Of a DNA stretch of 64,000 nucleotides, positions 33,057 to 46,300 are shown one piece after another. The stretch comes from Rhipidocladum racemiflorum. Taxonomy: Eukaryota; Streptophyta; Magnoliopsida; Poales; Poaceae. The position numbers and the translations under genes are program-made. Numbering within the stretch: position 1 is the first letter of the stretch; the number at the start of each line of letters is the position of its first letter. Under the pieces are notes generated by a model. It did no database searches. It was not told the origin of the DNA and worked only from the letters and a program-made list of their open reading frames with translations. The stretch lies in assembly GCA_036346355.1 (NCBI GenBank), contig CM070577.1:13143666-13207665 (forward strand). The letters run 5' to 3'.

Positions 33057-36000
33057 CAGCACTAAACGTCATACTAGGTAAGCACCTAGTCAATCCAGCA
33101 TTTACCATGGTTTTTTTTTTCAATTTTGGAGCTATGCATTCATTTATTTCTCAAAGTTTTGTTACAAATCACCAATTAAAGACAAAAAACCCTTAAAACC
33201 ACTTTATTGGTTCAATCACTTGGTTTAGAGTTGAGTACAAACCAATGATGTCCTAAAGTTAAAATAATAATTGGAGGGGTAAATTTCTAGCCAACCTCAT
33301 CGTCGTAGATACTAAGTCCCTAGATATGATACTAGGAATAGATTGGCAATTCAAAAATTAAGAAATTTTGGATTGTAGTAACAAGATTATCACCTTAACC
33401 AACCCAAATGGAGTTAAGTTAAAATTTCAAGTTGTCATAGAAAATCCTGGTGGGATAAAAGTTTGCAATGCCAAAGGTGTAATTTTGGAACATGTGTCAG
33501 TTGCTAGAGAATTTCTATATGTATTTCTAGATTAGTTACCTGGTATGCCACCAGATAGGGACATAGAATTTCTCATTAACCTAGTTCTAGGAAGACCACC
33601 CATCTCTAAGAGACCTTGCAGAATTCCTGCTAATGAGTTAGCTGAAGTAAAGAGATAGATTTAGGAGCTGCAAGACCAAGGTTTTGTTCAACCAAGTTCT
33701 TCACCATGGGAGCCCAAGTTCTCCTTGTTGGAAAGAATGATGGTACTCAGAGGATGTGTGTAGATTATCTCTCACTCAATGAAGTGACCATCAAGAACAA
33801 GCACCCGTTGCTAAAGATTGATGATTTGTTTGATCAGCTTCAGTGAACTAGAGTGTTCTCAAAGATTGACTTAAGGTCAGGTTATCACCATCTGAATATT
33901 CATCAAAAAAGGATATCCCCAAGATAGCATTTGTGACTCGGTATGGATAGTACGAGTTTACTATGATGTCTTTTGGTCTGACCAATAACTCTGCCTACTT
34001 CATGAGCATGATGAATAAAGTATTCATGGAATATCTAGATAAGTTTGTCATTCTCTTCATTGATAATATTTTGGTCTGCTCCAAAAGTGAGGAGGAACAT
34101 GGTAATCACCTGCGTCTAGTTCTGACGAAGCCAAGCGAAAACCAACTCTATGCTAAGTTCAGCAAATATGAGTTCTAGATGAAAGAAGTTGTTTTCCTAG
34201 GACATGTCATATGTGAAATCATGTGTTGAAAAATTGGCTTAGTATTGGATTTGCAGGATGTGTTTTGTGCATGTGCATGTGGTTCTTTTAGCGCCGGACT
34301 GAATTTCACAAAAACAGTATGTTTCGCATTGGCGCCGGACCAAACCTAGAAAAACAATAAGTTCCCCATCTGCGCCGGACCGTTTTCTTTGTGCACGCCG
34401 GACCAAACTTTTGGTTCGTCGTGAATGAGATTTTGAGCGCTGTTTTCATATCTGCGCCGGACCAAATCTTTGGTCTGCAGTGAACGCATTTTGTGCCGGA
34501 CCAAGTTTTACAAAAACAGTAAGCTTCTATGTTACGCCGGACCATGCAAGCAGGACCAAATTATTGGTCCATCGTGAATGCATTTTTGAGCGTTGTTTTT
34601 GCATGTATGCCGGACCAAAAATTTGGTCCGTCGTAAACGTGTTTTTGAACATGTTTGCTTTGAATTGAACCAAGACTTTCGCATGTACGCTGGACCAAAT
34701 ATTTGGTCCGTCGTGAGCTGCACCGAATCGATGTTTGGTCCGGCGTGAATGGTTTTTTGCTCGAGGTTGATTTTTTGTGATTTTGAAAATTGTTTGGTGA
34801 TTGATCTGTGGTTATGAAATTTTTTTGAATTTCATAATGCATGTTTTGAACTTATGCAATGCTCGTGTGAGTATTTGCATGGACTAATGTTGAGTCAAGT
34901 CGCGGACTTGTGCTCGGAATCGTTTTGTGGTTTGTTCATGTGCATGTGTTGCTCGAGGGCGAACGTGGTCGATGACGGGACCGGAACTAGGTTCATGGAG
35001 GAACTGAGATTCGGGACTAGGTTCAGGGACGAACTGAGGTCTTGGTGGTCAAGGATGTCATGCGGGACGTTCGGGCTAAGAGAATGGTGCACATGAAGAA
35101 TGGTTCGTCACGTGAGTATGGCATGGTGGCCGTACGCGTGCAAGAGTTGTTAGTCACATGAGTATGGCCGGGTTGCCATACGCGTGCAAGAGCTGTATTT
35201 GGCCAGGTTGGGACAAGTGGAGTTGTGTTGAATACATACTCCTTCTAGGATTAGGAGTGGGACTCCTTCTAGGATTAGGAGTAAGAATTGTATTCAGGAC
35301 TCTATGTGTTTGCTTTGTATAAATGGGGGGAGGCGCCTCCTGTTGATGCAACCCAGACATTGAGAGCTTAGAGCTTTGTTTTAGGGTTTGTACTCTTTTG
35401 ATGGGAATACTTTAGACAAAAAAAATAAAGATCAATTCTTCCAGATCCTTGCGTGCTACAGTAACCATGTTGCTACAGTGTTTCCTGTTTTGGTTCTTGT
35501 TAGCATGCTTGTTTTAATTCTAGATTGGTTTTTGTTCCTTGAGTTTTATCTTGAATTTATTCATCAAAAACCTTTCTAGGGTATTGATTTAGGGTTCCTC
35601 AAAGTTTAGTTGATTAATCTTTTGTCGTTCTTGTTTAATCTTGAAGTTTTGGTTAGATTAATTCTCGTCATCTTCTGTCACAGTAAGCTTGCGAGGTTCA
35701 TAACTTTTGATCTATAAGTCCGATCGAGCCGATTCATTTTGGGTTCGATTTGTATTGGAATCTAGTTTCTTGTGTCCAAATTTCAGATCGATCCGACAGT
35801 TGGATCTCCAGGAATTCACATTTTACCGAACGTATGTCAATCTGTTTTTGTCAAATATGAGGCAGTTATTTGGTTCCGTTTTGGGGTGATTTTTTAATAG
35901 ATCAAAAATTTGGTTTTAGCTTCCGCACAATCATTCACACCCCCCCTCTGATTGCTATATTTGTATACTTCGATCCTACATCATATCTGCAAAAAGAAGT

Positions 36001-38150
36001 CGTCGCTGACCCTAGAATTGTTTAGGATTTGCTCAACTGGGAGTCACCCAAAATAGTACCCCAAGTAAAAAGTTTTCTTGGAATGATAGGATACTATGGT
36101 TGTTTCATAGAAATATTCTCCAAAAAAACCAAACCTCTCACCCAGCTGTTGAAAAATGAGAAGAAATTTGTTTGGACACCAAAGTGCAAACAGAGTTTTC
36201 AAGGGTTAAAGAAGCATCTAACTACCGGCTCAGTGCTTATATTGCTAGATATCATAAAGAATTTTGAGATCTTATGTGATGCATATCGACAAGGACTAAT
36301 GCAAGACAAGAAGGTTGCAGCATATGCTTCTCGACAACTAAGATCGCATGAAGTCAATTATCCTATCCATGATTTATAATTGGCGACCATAGTGCATGCT
36401 TTGAGGATTTTGCGCCATTACCTCATCGGTAATTGTTGTGAGGTTTACACTGACCCCAAGAATCTAGAATACATATTCGCTCAGATTGATATCAATATGA
36501 GACAAAAAAAAATATATGGTTGGAGTTGATAAAGGAATATGACATTAGAATTTATTATCATCCAGGCAAGGCCAATATCGTAGTTGATGCTTTGAGTAGG
36601 AAGAGCTAATGTAATACCCTAATGATTAAGGAAAGTCGGTCAGCGTTGCATAAAGAATTTCAAAAGCTTAATCTAGAATTGGTTCAAGAAGGATACCTAG
36701 CCACATTGGAAGTGCACCCTATGTTAGATGGTCAGATTAGAGAAGCACAAGTTGAGGATGCAGATACCAAAGAAATCAAGCAAAATATGAAGAAGAGTTA
36801 AAGCTCCAAGTTTCTCTGAGGATGAATAAGATATTGTTTGGTATGAGAAGTGTATTTATGTACCAAACCATAAAAAGCTTAAGGAGTTACTACTCAAAGA
36901 AGTACATGAGACTTTATACTCCATTCACCCTGGAAGCACCAAGATATATCAAGACCTCAAGGAAAGGTATTGGTGGCTTAGCATGAAGCATGATATCGCA
37001 GAGTATGTTACTCTTTGTGATGTTTGCCAAAAGGTCAAAGCAGTGCATCAGAGACCAGCAAAATTACTACAACCATTGAAGATTCCAAAATGGAAGTGGA
37101 AAGAAATTGGTATGGATTTCATTACCGAACTACCCAAAACCCAAGGAGGTTATGATTCGATCTGGGTAGTAGTTGATCGATTAACTAAGATAGCTCACTT
37201 CATTCCAATCAAGACTACCTATGCAGGAGATAAATTGGTAGAACTGTATAGTCAAGGATTGTCAATCTTCATAATGTACCGAAGAAGATATTATCAGATA
37301 GAGGAACTCAATTTACCTCTCGTTTTTGGCAGAATTTGCATGAAGCCATGGGCACCAACTAAAATTCAATACGTTTATCACCCTCGAATTAATAGATAGA
37401 CTAAGTATGTGAATCAAATTCTGGGGGACATGCTAAGAGCATGTTCCTTAACTTATGGTGTTAGGTAAGACAAGCATTTGCCCTATGCTAAATTCTCCTA
37501 CAATAATAATTATCAAGCCAGTGTATATGGAAGAAAGTGTAGGACCCCTCTTAACTAGAAGAAAACAAGAGAATGATAATTGTTTGGCCCTGCCATACTA
37601 CAGGAAGCTGAAGAGCAAGTTTAGCTAATTCAAGACAGGTTGAAGATAGCTCAAACCAGACAAAAGAATTATGTAGATAATTGTCACCGAGATTTGAGTT
37701 TTGAGCCCAATGATTATGTTTAACTCAGAGTCACCCCTCTCAAAGGAGTTAAGAGATTCTAAGTAAAAGTAAAGCTTGCCCCTAGATATGTTGGACCATT
37801 CAAAATCTTGGAACGAAGAGGAGAGATTGCCTACAAACTTCAACTGCCTTAGTCATTTGCCAGAATCCATGACGTGTTCCATGTGTCGCAATTGAAGAAG
37901 TGTCTGCGAGTACCAGAGGAACATATGCCATTGGAAGCTATTGATTTGCTAGAGGATCTCACCTTTAAGGAGCGGCATATCAAAATTTTAGAAGTAGCAT
38001 AACATACACGAGGAGGAAGATCATTTGCTTTTGCAAGGTCCAATGGAGCCATCACTCAGAAGAGGAAGCCACTTGAGAGTGTGAAGAGGATCTTAAGGTC
38101 CAGTTTCCCCACCTATTCCCTAGCCAACCTGAATCTTGAAGTCGAGATTC
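33057..38150 (+). pseudogene. Gypsy pol polyprotein remnant (protease, RT, RNase H, integrase, chromodomain)
   Basis: Pieces in several frames: a protease-like segment (AMHSFISQSFVTNHQ, about 33130); GMPPDR and PSSSPWE before RT (about 33540-33710); RT palm MMSFGLTNNSAYFMS and FIDNILVCS (33963-34080); after a solo LTR, RNase H text YASRQLRSHEVNYPIHD (about 36325); an integrase zinc finger with H..H and CDVCQ (36910-37030); the catalytic-core segment WKEIGMDFITELP (about 37100); and a chromodomain-like end (about 38035-38110). The RT active site reads Ile-Asp-Asn where Ile-Asp-Asp is expected, and RNase H lacks residues after CDA. There are numerous stops. Gag is not recognisable; it should lie between 29295 and 33057, mostly replaced by the solo LTR. 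Confidence 0.85.
34212..35980 (+). mobile_element. Solo LTR, 1.8 kb (copia-like), TSD TCATA, inside the gypsy RT
   Basis: Starts TGTGAAATCATG and ends CGATCCTACA, with exact TCATA at 34207-34211 and 35981-35985. Removing it restores the codons for GHVIS in the gypsy RT. A TATA (TATAAAT) lies at 35318. U3 has about eight blocks of the form GCCGGACCAAA...TTTGGTCCGTCGTGAA. The 3' end has the TTCACACCCCCCCTCT block expected of copia LTRs. Confidence 0.88.
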
Positions 38151-38155
38151 CATTT

Positions 38156-38163
38156 AGGGGGGG
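38156..38163 (+). promoter_or_regulatory. Polypurine tract of the gypsy element
   Basis: AGGGGGGG ends two bases before the 3' LTR start TGTAACACCCC at 38165. This is the expected plus-strand priming site. Confidence 0.75.
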
Positions 38164-38164
38164 T

Positions 38165-41100
38165 TGTAACACCCCAATTTTTGAGCTTTTGGAAAATTTT
38201 GAAATTAAAAAACATTCGAATTTTCTCAAAATAAATAAGGCTTAATTTGAATTTTCAAATAATAGAACTTTTTAATTCATTAATCAATACATCACAAGGA
38301 ATTTTTTTGTATTTTTAAAGATTTTTTGAATTTATTTGGACTTATTTGAATTTGTGGTAATTTCTTAATTTCAAAAATATTTTTATTTCCAAAAAGCCTC
38401 TTTGGTTGAAATCCTGAGGACACGTTCCTATTGCGCTGCTCAGAGCCCATTCCAGCTAGGTCTGCCCATGCATGCCTCGGCCCAACTTCTCTTCACTCGT
38501 CCTAGTCCGCTGTCGCTGGCCCAACCCACTCCCACAGTCACTCGAGCCATCGAAACAGTAGCAGCCTTCAAACTCCATGCACCGTACACCGTCACCGTCT
38601 TGAAGTCTGCCTGTTGAGGCTATTTAAGCCCTTGGGAAGTCGGATATGTGCTCCTAATCTCCTGCCGCATTCGAAGCCCCACCTTGCACCCTCTGAGATG
38701 CCACTGTTGCTTGTCAATTTCTTGCTGAAGACCTTGAAATGCTTCCACGCCATTGTAGACATTTTCGAAGCTTTTTCTATGGCTAATCTCCCTCTCCGAT
38801 TGGTTTATGTCTGCATCAACACCTTCTCTGACCTCACCGTGATGCCCATATTCCCTTCCTTAGGGGTGCAATCGGATCGGATAATTTCCGACCGACCGAC
38901 CGTATGTGTTCGGATCGGATTCGGATATTTTTCAGATTCGGTATCGGTTTCGGATATTTTTTTCGGGTTCGGATTTGGATTTGGGAGGCTACTATCCGTC
39001 GGATCAGAATATTTTGAATCTTTTCTCGGATATATCCGGTGATTATTATTCGGATATCCGAAGCAGACGGCCCAGTTGGCCCATACCGCCATGCGCCCAG
39101 ACGGCCTAGTCAGCCAGTCCCACTCCTCCTAACCCTAGCCGCATGCCCGCATCTCTAGCCTGAGCAGACAGAGCAGCAGCCTCCACCCTCCAGCCCTCCA
39201 CGAGCGGCCATCCTCGATTCCTTCGGTTCCCCGGCGAGCGGTCATCCTTGGTTCCTCCAGTTCCCCAAGCGGCCAGGCCATCCTTGGATCCTCCCCGAGT
39301 CCTCCTGCACCTGTGGTCCTGCCCGTCCTGGCACCCTACGGCCCTGCCCGTCCCGACGGCGAGCCCCGCGTCCACCCGTACCGGCGGGGAGCCCCGAGTC
39401 CACAGCGTCTGGATCTGAGGTAGGAACTAGGAACTACACATGTTACCATTTGGATCTGAGGTAGGAACTAGGAAACTAGGAACTAGTGTTTGAGGTAGGA
39501 ACTGTCGAACTGCCGAACTGCTTTGGTGTTCCAAAATTCCAGACAAGATGGCTAGCAATATGAACAATATGAATACTTGTTTTCTTGCAAAAGTTCGAAT
39601 TCCGACAAGTAACCCAAACAAATGAAGAGCAATATATACAACCAAGTAGAGTTCTATAGTTTGTTGCTGCAACTGATAGTTGGTGGTAATGATGATGTGA
39701 TTACTTGTTGCATGGAAAGGTGCCTCCTTTTCTGAATCAATTCGGTGGTGCGTGAATTTCCTTGTCTCCAGTGGAGTAATCTCTCCATGATTGATGGTTC
39801 TAGATGATCAGATCAGGCTGAATACCATAGTATGAGTGTATGACCATCCTTTTTCATGATCGTTCGGCTGGGGGTTCGTATGGAAAGATTTGTTTGGATC
39901 ATCAAATGGATTGATGTGTACTTGCTTAAGGGTCTCTATCGCTAGTCCTGTCGTTTTTCCTTTGCGCGTCGCTTGCATATCAATTACTATTCGATTGTGG
40001 GCTTACAACTGAACATACATGACCAATGCCATATCCTACTATTTCTATGCCCTTGCAGCTAGTTGTTTGCAAGTGCTCTTTTGCTTTGGAACTTTAGATG
40101 GTAGTTATTGCAGCTGAAAGGCTGCATATTTGTTCATCTACAATTTTAAACCGACTATGGTTGCGGCCAATAATGACTGAATGCTTGTCGAGGCCAAGTA
40201 GGCGTGGTCATGAACTCATTGTCTCCTTGAGACGTTGCCAACTTGCCTTAGCCACTTTAGTCTTCCAACCCTTATATCAGATTGTGTTATTGTTAAGTCT
40301 TCTATCTCTATGTCTATGTGATGTAATCCAAATATTATTGACATGTCATATTGTCTCTTTCATGAAGCCGTGAAGTCATGGTTATGTTATCGTGATATTA
40401 TTTATGTATTGTTCTATGTTTTGAAACTTTTCATATGTGTACCATTTAAATTTAATGTACTTTTACAACTTTGTTGGATTACCTGATAAAATGACTTGCT
40501 AGACTGATAATCTTGTTGCATGTTAAACTCATACGATTGGTTAATCAGTGCTTTATGTCGTATCTGTTTTCACGCGTTATCCGATAAAAATTATCCGGTA
40601 CCGTATCGATTTTGATCCGTATTCGATTTGAATCCGTAACCGATATTATTCGTGCCATATTCGTTTCCGGCACTATCCGAATCCGATTTCGAATCCAACA
40701 AAAAATATAGTTTAGGATATGGAAAGAGTGATATCCGTCCGAATCCGAGCCGATTGCACCCCTACCCTTCCCACATGAACCGAAGCCGATCCATCGCCAA
40801 AGGTTGCACTGCCACGTTGTCTTCCTCCCCTCCAGTCAACCATGCTGCCTTGCCAAGCCAAAGCGTTGCCGTGAAAGAAAGCGAGCTGAGCCCTCGTGAC
40901 ATCAGCACTGATGTCATCCACACTGAGCCTTGCCGATGTCAGCATTGACATCATCAGCCGACTGTGCTGACGTCATCCCTAACCCTATTCCCGTGAACCT
41001 GGTCTACCATAGACTAGATCTATTCCTATGGACTTGGTCCATAGACTATGGCCCCACATTTCAGCCTAATTAACCTTTTTTAGATTTATTTTTATTTTCA

Positions 41101-42993
41101 AAAATTAGCCCTAACATCAGCATGACGCAATAAATTTATTTTTCTTTAAAAAAATAATTCCAAATTTTGGAATAATCCTTTCTCTCTCAATTCCTTTTAT
41201 TTTAATCTTTCGGAGACCCATTCTCTTTCGTACAAAATCTAATTAAGCCCATTCAAATTTCTAAATTCATCTAAAAGCAAACTCTTCATTTTAGAGCCAT
41301 TTATTTTTGATTTAGAGTTTGTTTGGATATTTGTTTGTTATTTATTTGTTGTTGTTGCTTTCCTTTCCAGTGGACATTGATACCCAAGGAATGAACGGAT
41401 CAGAAGATCAAGACACATCAATGGTATTCGAATAAGGTAAGTCGTAATCTTTGATAATGTGGAACCTATGATTATGAAAGTATTTTGTTTCATACAAATT
41501 GCACGTTATTCTTTACAAATGTTATTTACTAGAATAGTTGAATATTCATTTGTCTTTATGCCACCTTTATTATTGAATATTGTATATCCATTGTCACTAT
41601 AGATTGGGACATTGATAGTTGGACATAATTGTAATACCAACATTGGGTTACCGTAGCTATGCTTAAACATGCATAGTTGTACGATGTGCTCACATCACAT
41701 GATGAATTAATAATTTTGACTTAATGATATATGGAATTGTGGCGGGTAACCATTTTGTAAAATTTGTTATACCTTGATAGTGTGTGCCATTGGTCTTGGT
41801 TATACAAAATTGGTTTTCACTCCGGTAGGTGATCGTGCAGTAAAGGGGCTGCTGTTAGCACATTTGGGATGTGGATTTCTTGCCAAAAGCCAATTAAGGA
41901 TTTAATCTTGTGCTCCATCGAACTGGGCCTAACCGTACAATCACATGTTTGGTATGGGACTGACCTGACTAATTAATTTGTAATGTCTAAATTTATGTAC
42001 TGCCATTGGTGGTGTGGGTTCTGGGATGAACATGTAGATTCAAATAGCGTAAGAGGGGGCCATGAGGGGTGAGACCTTAGCGTGTGGTGTTAAGTTTAGA
42101 TAGGGCATTATAAAGGTTTTGTCGTGATCTCTCTACCACACACCAAAGAAAGTATGTTAATAGCTTGGCAATAAGAGATGATCATGTCTTGTGAATAAAG
42201 ATGTACAGCCTCTGCAAAGTATCTAAACTATTTGAATAGCTATGTCCATGGTCATGGGCGTGCCTGGGAATTTCTTATGAGATATAGAATTTTTCGTAAA
42301 ATATTGGAATGTTGATTTGTTGGGAAGTGAACGAGGAGTTCACTAGAGATTTTGATGTCTAAATCTTAGCACTAATGAGTTCAGTGGTTTGATGATGGTT
42401 TTAGATGGTGGTGGTTGAAGTCTCACGGTCTATTTATGTTGTATACCATTTGGTTTACTGGTTATTTATTATCTTTTGTTAACTACGCTTTGAATTTATT
42501 TATTGTACTTAAATTCAAGTTATTACTTTCTGCAAAAGAACCATATTGGTATTCTTTGTCGAGCCTTGTGTGAATATAATTGCATCATTTCCCTACTACT
42601 TATTGAGTACTTTATGTACTCAAGACTGCACGCCCTTGCTAATCAGTTGCTAGGAAGGACTAATGAACACAGAGTTCTACGAGGAGGAATACTATAAAGA
42701 CGACAAGAAGTAGGACCGTGTTTCCCTAGAAGATTGCCTATGGCATATCGATTGGCCCAAGTTATCTTATTTCCACTGTAATAGTTTATTTATTTCTTAA
42801 GCCCTTAAGGCATAGTTGTGTAAACCTCGCCCATAATGTCCGCTGTTATTATTTAATGATAATTTGCTACTTTCTTAGTTAGTTCATTGAATTGAATGGT
42901 ATTTCATCTATGTTGCCATGTGTGTACTAATGTGATCTTACACTAGTGCGGAATACACCAAGGAATTTGGATTTGGTAATCCGGGTCCCGACA
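38165..42993 (+). repeat. 3' LTR of the gypsy element, with nested hAT
   Basis: Starts TGTAACACCCC and ends GGGTCCCGACA. Without the hAT at 38861-40764 it is about 2.9 kb. A TATA-like CTATTTAAG at 38620 is retained here. It shares LTR-family features with 17753-21180 (same ends) and 55062-59410 (AATACACAG tail). Confidence 0.85.
38861..40764. mobile_element. hAT non-autonomous element, 1.9 kb, 8-bp TSD, empty site visible in the other LTR
   Basis: Perfect 15-bp TIR TAGGGGTGCAATCGG at both ends, flanked by CCCTTCCT (38853-38860) and CCCTTCCC (40765-40772). The 5' LTR of the same gypsy element has the uninterrupted sequence CCCCTTCCCGCATGAACCG near 27052-27068, the pre-insertion state. Subterminal CGGAT repeats occur at both ends. 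The GC-rich stretch at 39100-39420 looks like a 5' leader. No transposase is recognisable. Confidence 0.95.
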
Positions 42994-43370
42994 TTGATGT
43001 GATAGGTGGAGTCTTGGCTCAATGGTGCATAATCTTTGATGATGTAGGGTGTGTGTTTTTGGTTTTGGTTGTAGTGAAGCTTGAGTCAAGCTTAGCATCA
43101 ACTGAAGCGCCTCTTATTGATGATAACTGTGCGATTAATATTAAGGATTATTAGGGTAAGGGTTGAAATTCTTTTCACCACACCTACTTGCATCACACAT
43201 ACAACGAATTAAACATCATATCAACATAGCTCCCAGATCCCCCCTCCAGATCCTGGCCGTTCTCCACCGTTCCACCACCATCTTGGCATCTTCTTCCTCC
43301 TCGACGCCCATCAAGCATGTATCTCTATTTCCGCATTAGTTGCTTCTAAGCTACAACATCACATGACAGC
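42994..43370. other. Sequence between the gypsy element and the hAT; no gene recognised
   Basis: Flanks the RICESLEEPER-type hAT on the left and must have been contiguous with 47876 onward before insertion. I could not match it to the 5' exons of RPN2, so the extent of the pseudogene to this side is unknown. Confidence 0.4.
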
Positions 43371-43378
43371 ATGACAAG

Positions 43379-46300
43379 TAGGGGTGAAAACAGGTCGGAT
43401 ATTACCCGACCCGTATTCGTATCCGGTCTCTCGATTACCCAAAAACGAAAGTGGGTATTATTACCCGTCAGATACGGATACGGGTTCGGGTAGTTCTCAG
43501 ATAATTTTGAGTCGAGTACGAGTCGGATATAGGATCAAAATTACCTGGTAAAAGTGGGTCAGATACGGGTACCCATCCTATAATATATATCAGGTACCCG
43601 GATGTCTAATATGCGCACGGCCCACAACATCCTTCCCAGCCTCCTTCCACTCTCTTTCCACTTTATGACCGACTAAGTCCGGTAATTTGGTTAGAGGCAG
43701 AGTAGGATCCCCTAAATCCTAATCAATCTCTCCACTTCTCCATTTTCTAGACTCTCCATGCCACCCGCCACCATTCTGCCTCCCACCTGCCCCATCCCGC
43801 GTCCCATCTGCATGCCTCGGTGCATCGTCAAAAACCCTAGCGCGAGCGAGCTCCTCCCTCCTCGGCCTCCTCCTCGCATCACTATCACTGTCTCTTCTTC
43901 GCATGGAGCTTCCTCCATCGGCGTTGCTCCTTAAGCTCCACCCGCATGTCTCGCCACTGCCGGACGACGCAAAGATGGTCGCGAAGCTAATCTCACTTCC
44001 TGCGGAGATCTCCTTCCCTTGCGACCTCCCCTTGCTCCAGTTCTTCATCGACGATGGTACGGTCCCCGGTTCCTCTTCCTCCCTGGTGCCTCCTAGGATG
44101 TTCCATGCATCGGGCAATTGGATCGTTTACTTGTGTCATTGGGTTGGGATCATTGGTGACTAGGGGTGAATAAAGTGGGGAGAAATGCTACAAGCCTAAT
44201 ACGATTCGATGTACATAGATTGTAGTCTACAATCTATAGACCGAAATTTACCATGTAGATGATTCTAGTTGTATGCTCAAGATGTTGCCCTTTCATGACT
44301 ATCAATGAACTGTCAGTCTAAGAAATCACATCAACTTCATTAAAACTATATTAATAACCACTAACATTTGAAAATTAGTCATCGTCTGCAAGACTAGGAG
44401 TCATAGCCATCAACTTCACAAGTCATAGCCATGAACTTCACAACTCTACAGATTGTGGTCACAAAAGAACAATTCGTAGAATGCTATGTGAGGACTCGTA
44501 TCCGACACCTGATTTCCAACCGTTTTTGTAAATCATGCGATAGTTTGAATGAGTTGCCAACATGATGGTATGTTGTGGGCATATCCAATCCGATCCGCTA
44601 GTGGTGTATACATTGAATAAATAAATATTAAAAGTGCATATACTATGTATATGTCATTCACAAGCAGTGCTACATAGAGAAACAGCAGAGGAGGTGCACG
44701 CCGATGCTATGGAAGCTCATGATGGAGTTGAACTTCAAAGTATAGAGGAAGATGTTGTGGTTGTACTGACCATGGCAACAAGACGGAGGATGTTGTTGTC
44801 GTCAACCATGGAAAGAAGGTGAATAATATTGCTACTGTTATCGTCAACCAGCGTCCTACGAAACTACATCGACTAAAGGATCTTCAAGTAATGCAGTCAT
44901 TCAATTCTAGCAAAGATGCCACAACCTGCACTAGCAAGGACAAGGGTAAGGGCAAGGCAGCGATAACATCCTCAAATAGAAACAAGACATGTGGAACCCC
45001 TACGAGCAAGGTCATGGCATTCGCATTTAAAGTACCTGCCTTGAGCAAGACTATGGTGTCTTCAACAAAGCCATTCAAAGGTATATATAATATATGTGAT
45101 CTTTACATACATTTATGAACTCAATTTTTAATTCACAAAATTAATGTATATGTAGTTTTACAACTTCTAAGTGCAAGTGCAATTACAAATCTTGAACCGA
45201 GCAAAGAAAAGGAAGAAGCAAACCCCAAACCTGGAAAGAAGCTCACTTCCTTTGTGTGGCAATATTTCACCAAGTTTGTGAAGGAGGTGACAAAGGATGA
45301 TGGTTCAATCATCAAGGAGCAATGGTGTAAATGCAACCAGTGCTCACATACAGCTAGGGCTGAAAGCTCAAATGGTACAAAGGCTTTCAGTAATCATTTG
45401 AAGTTTAAGCACAATGTGGTGAAGGGTCAACAACTCATAAATCAGAATGTGGATGGCATTGCAACATATCGGTATGATCAAGATGCTAGCTTAAGGAAAT
45501 TTTATTATGCCATAATTATGCATGAGTATCCATTTAATATATTTCAGCATGAGTATCTTGTTGATTTTATCAAGTCCTTGCAACCTAGTTTTCCTGTGAA
45601 ATCTCGCATTACTATTCGTAAAGAAATCATAGATCTATATAGAGAGGAAAAGAATAAGTTGTATGAACACCTCAAATCACTCTCTTGTCGTTTTAGCTTT
45701 ACTATAGACATGTGGACATCAATTCAAAACAAAGCATACATGTGTGTCATAGTGCACTGGGTTGATGACAATTGGAACATGCAAAAAAGGATTATCAATT
45801 TTATCCATGTAGAAGGCAGTCATTCAGGGCTCAAATTGGGTGACACATTTTTTTCAATGTATTGAATTGGAACCTTGATTAGAAATTGTTTGCTCTTTCA
45901 TTAGATAATGCTTCTTCAAACGAAGTTGCGGTTGATGTTGTTATTGGAAATGCTAGAGGCTTCCTTGTATGTGGTGGCAAATTCTTTCATGTGAGATGTG
46001 CAAATCATATATTGAATCTTGTTGCTAGAGATGGGTTACAAATAATTGAAGATTCTATTGGAAATATTAGAGGGTTCATAACAATAGTAAAAAGATCACC
46101 TCAACAATGGGAGGCATTTGAAAAGTGTGCTAAAGAATGTGATTTGGACACTAAAAAAGCTCTTTCCTTGAATGTTGCCACAAGATGGAATTTTACATAT
46201 ATTATGATAAGAGATGCTATTTACTACAAGGATACTTTTGGTCGTCTTGCTCTTAAAGATAAGGCTAAGTATGCACATGTCACCCCTTCAAGTGATGATT

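Larger units (their letters stand above)
26637..42993 (+). mobile_element. Tekay/Del-type Ty3-gypsy retrotransposon, degenerate, with three nested insertions
   Basis: Order: 5' LTR (26637-29277, truncated), PBS, leader, solo LTR insert, protease-RT-RNase H-integrase-chromodomain remnants (another solo LTR inside RT), PPT, 3' LTR (38165-42993 with a nested hAT). Both LTRs share their sequence order and end in CCCGACA. The pol order and the C-terminal chromodomain remnant (KVQWSHHSEEEAT) place it in the chromovirus Tekay/Del clade. The 5' LTR lacks about 130 bp at its start, so no TSD can be found. Many stops and frameshifts make it inactive. Confidence 0.85.

Noticed and set aside
43903..44163. 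86-codon open frame near the 5' end of the RICESLEEPER-type hAT
   Set aside because: Probably a GC-rich leader exon or chance frame; it does not resemble hAT transposase and I could not match it to a host gene.
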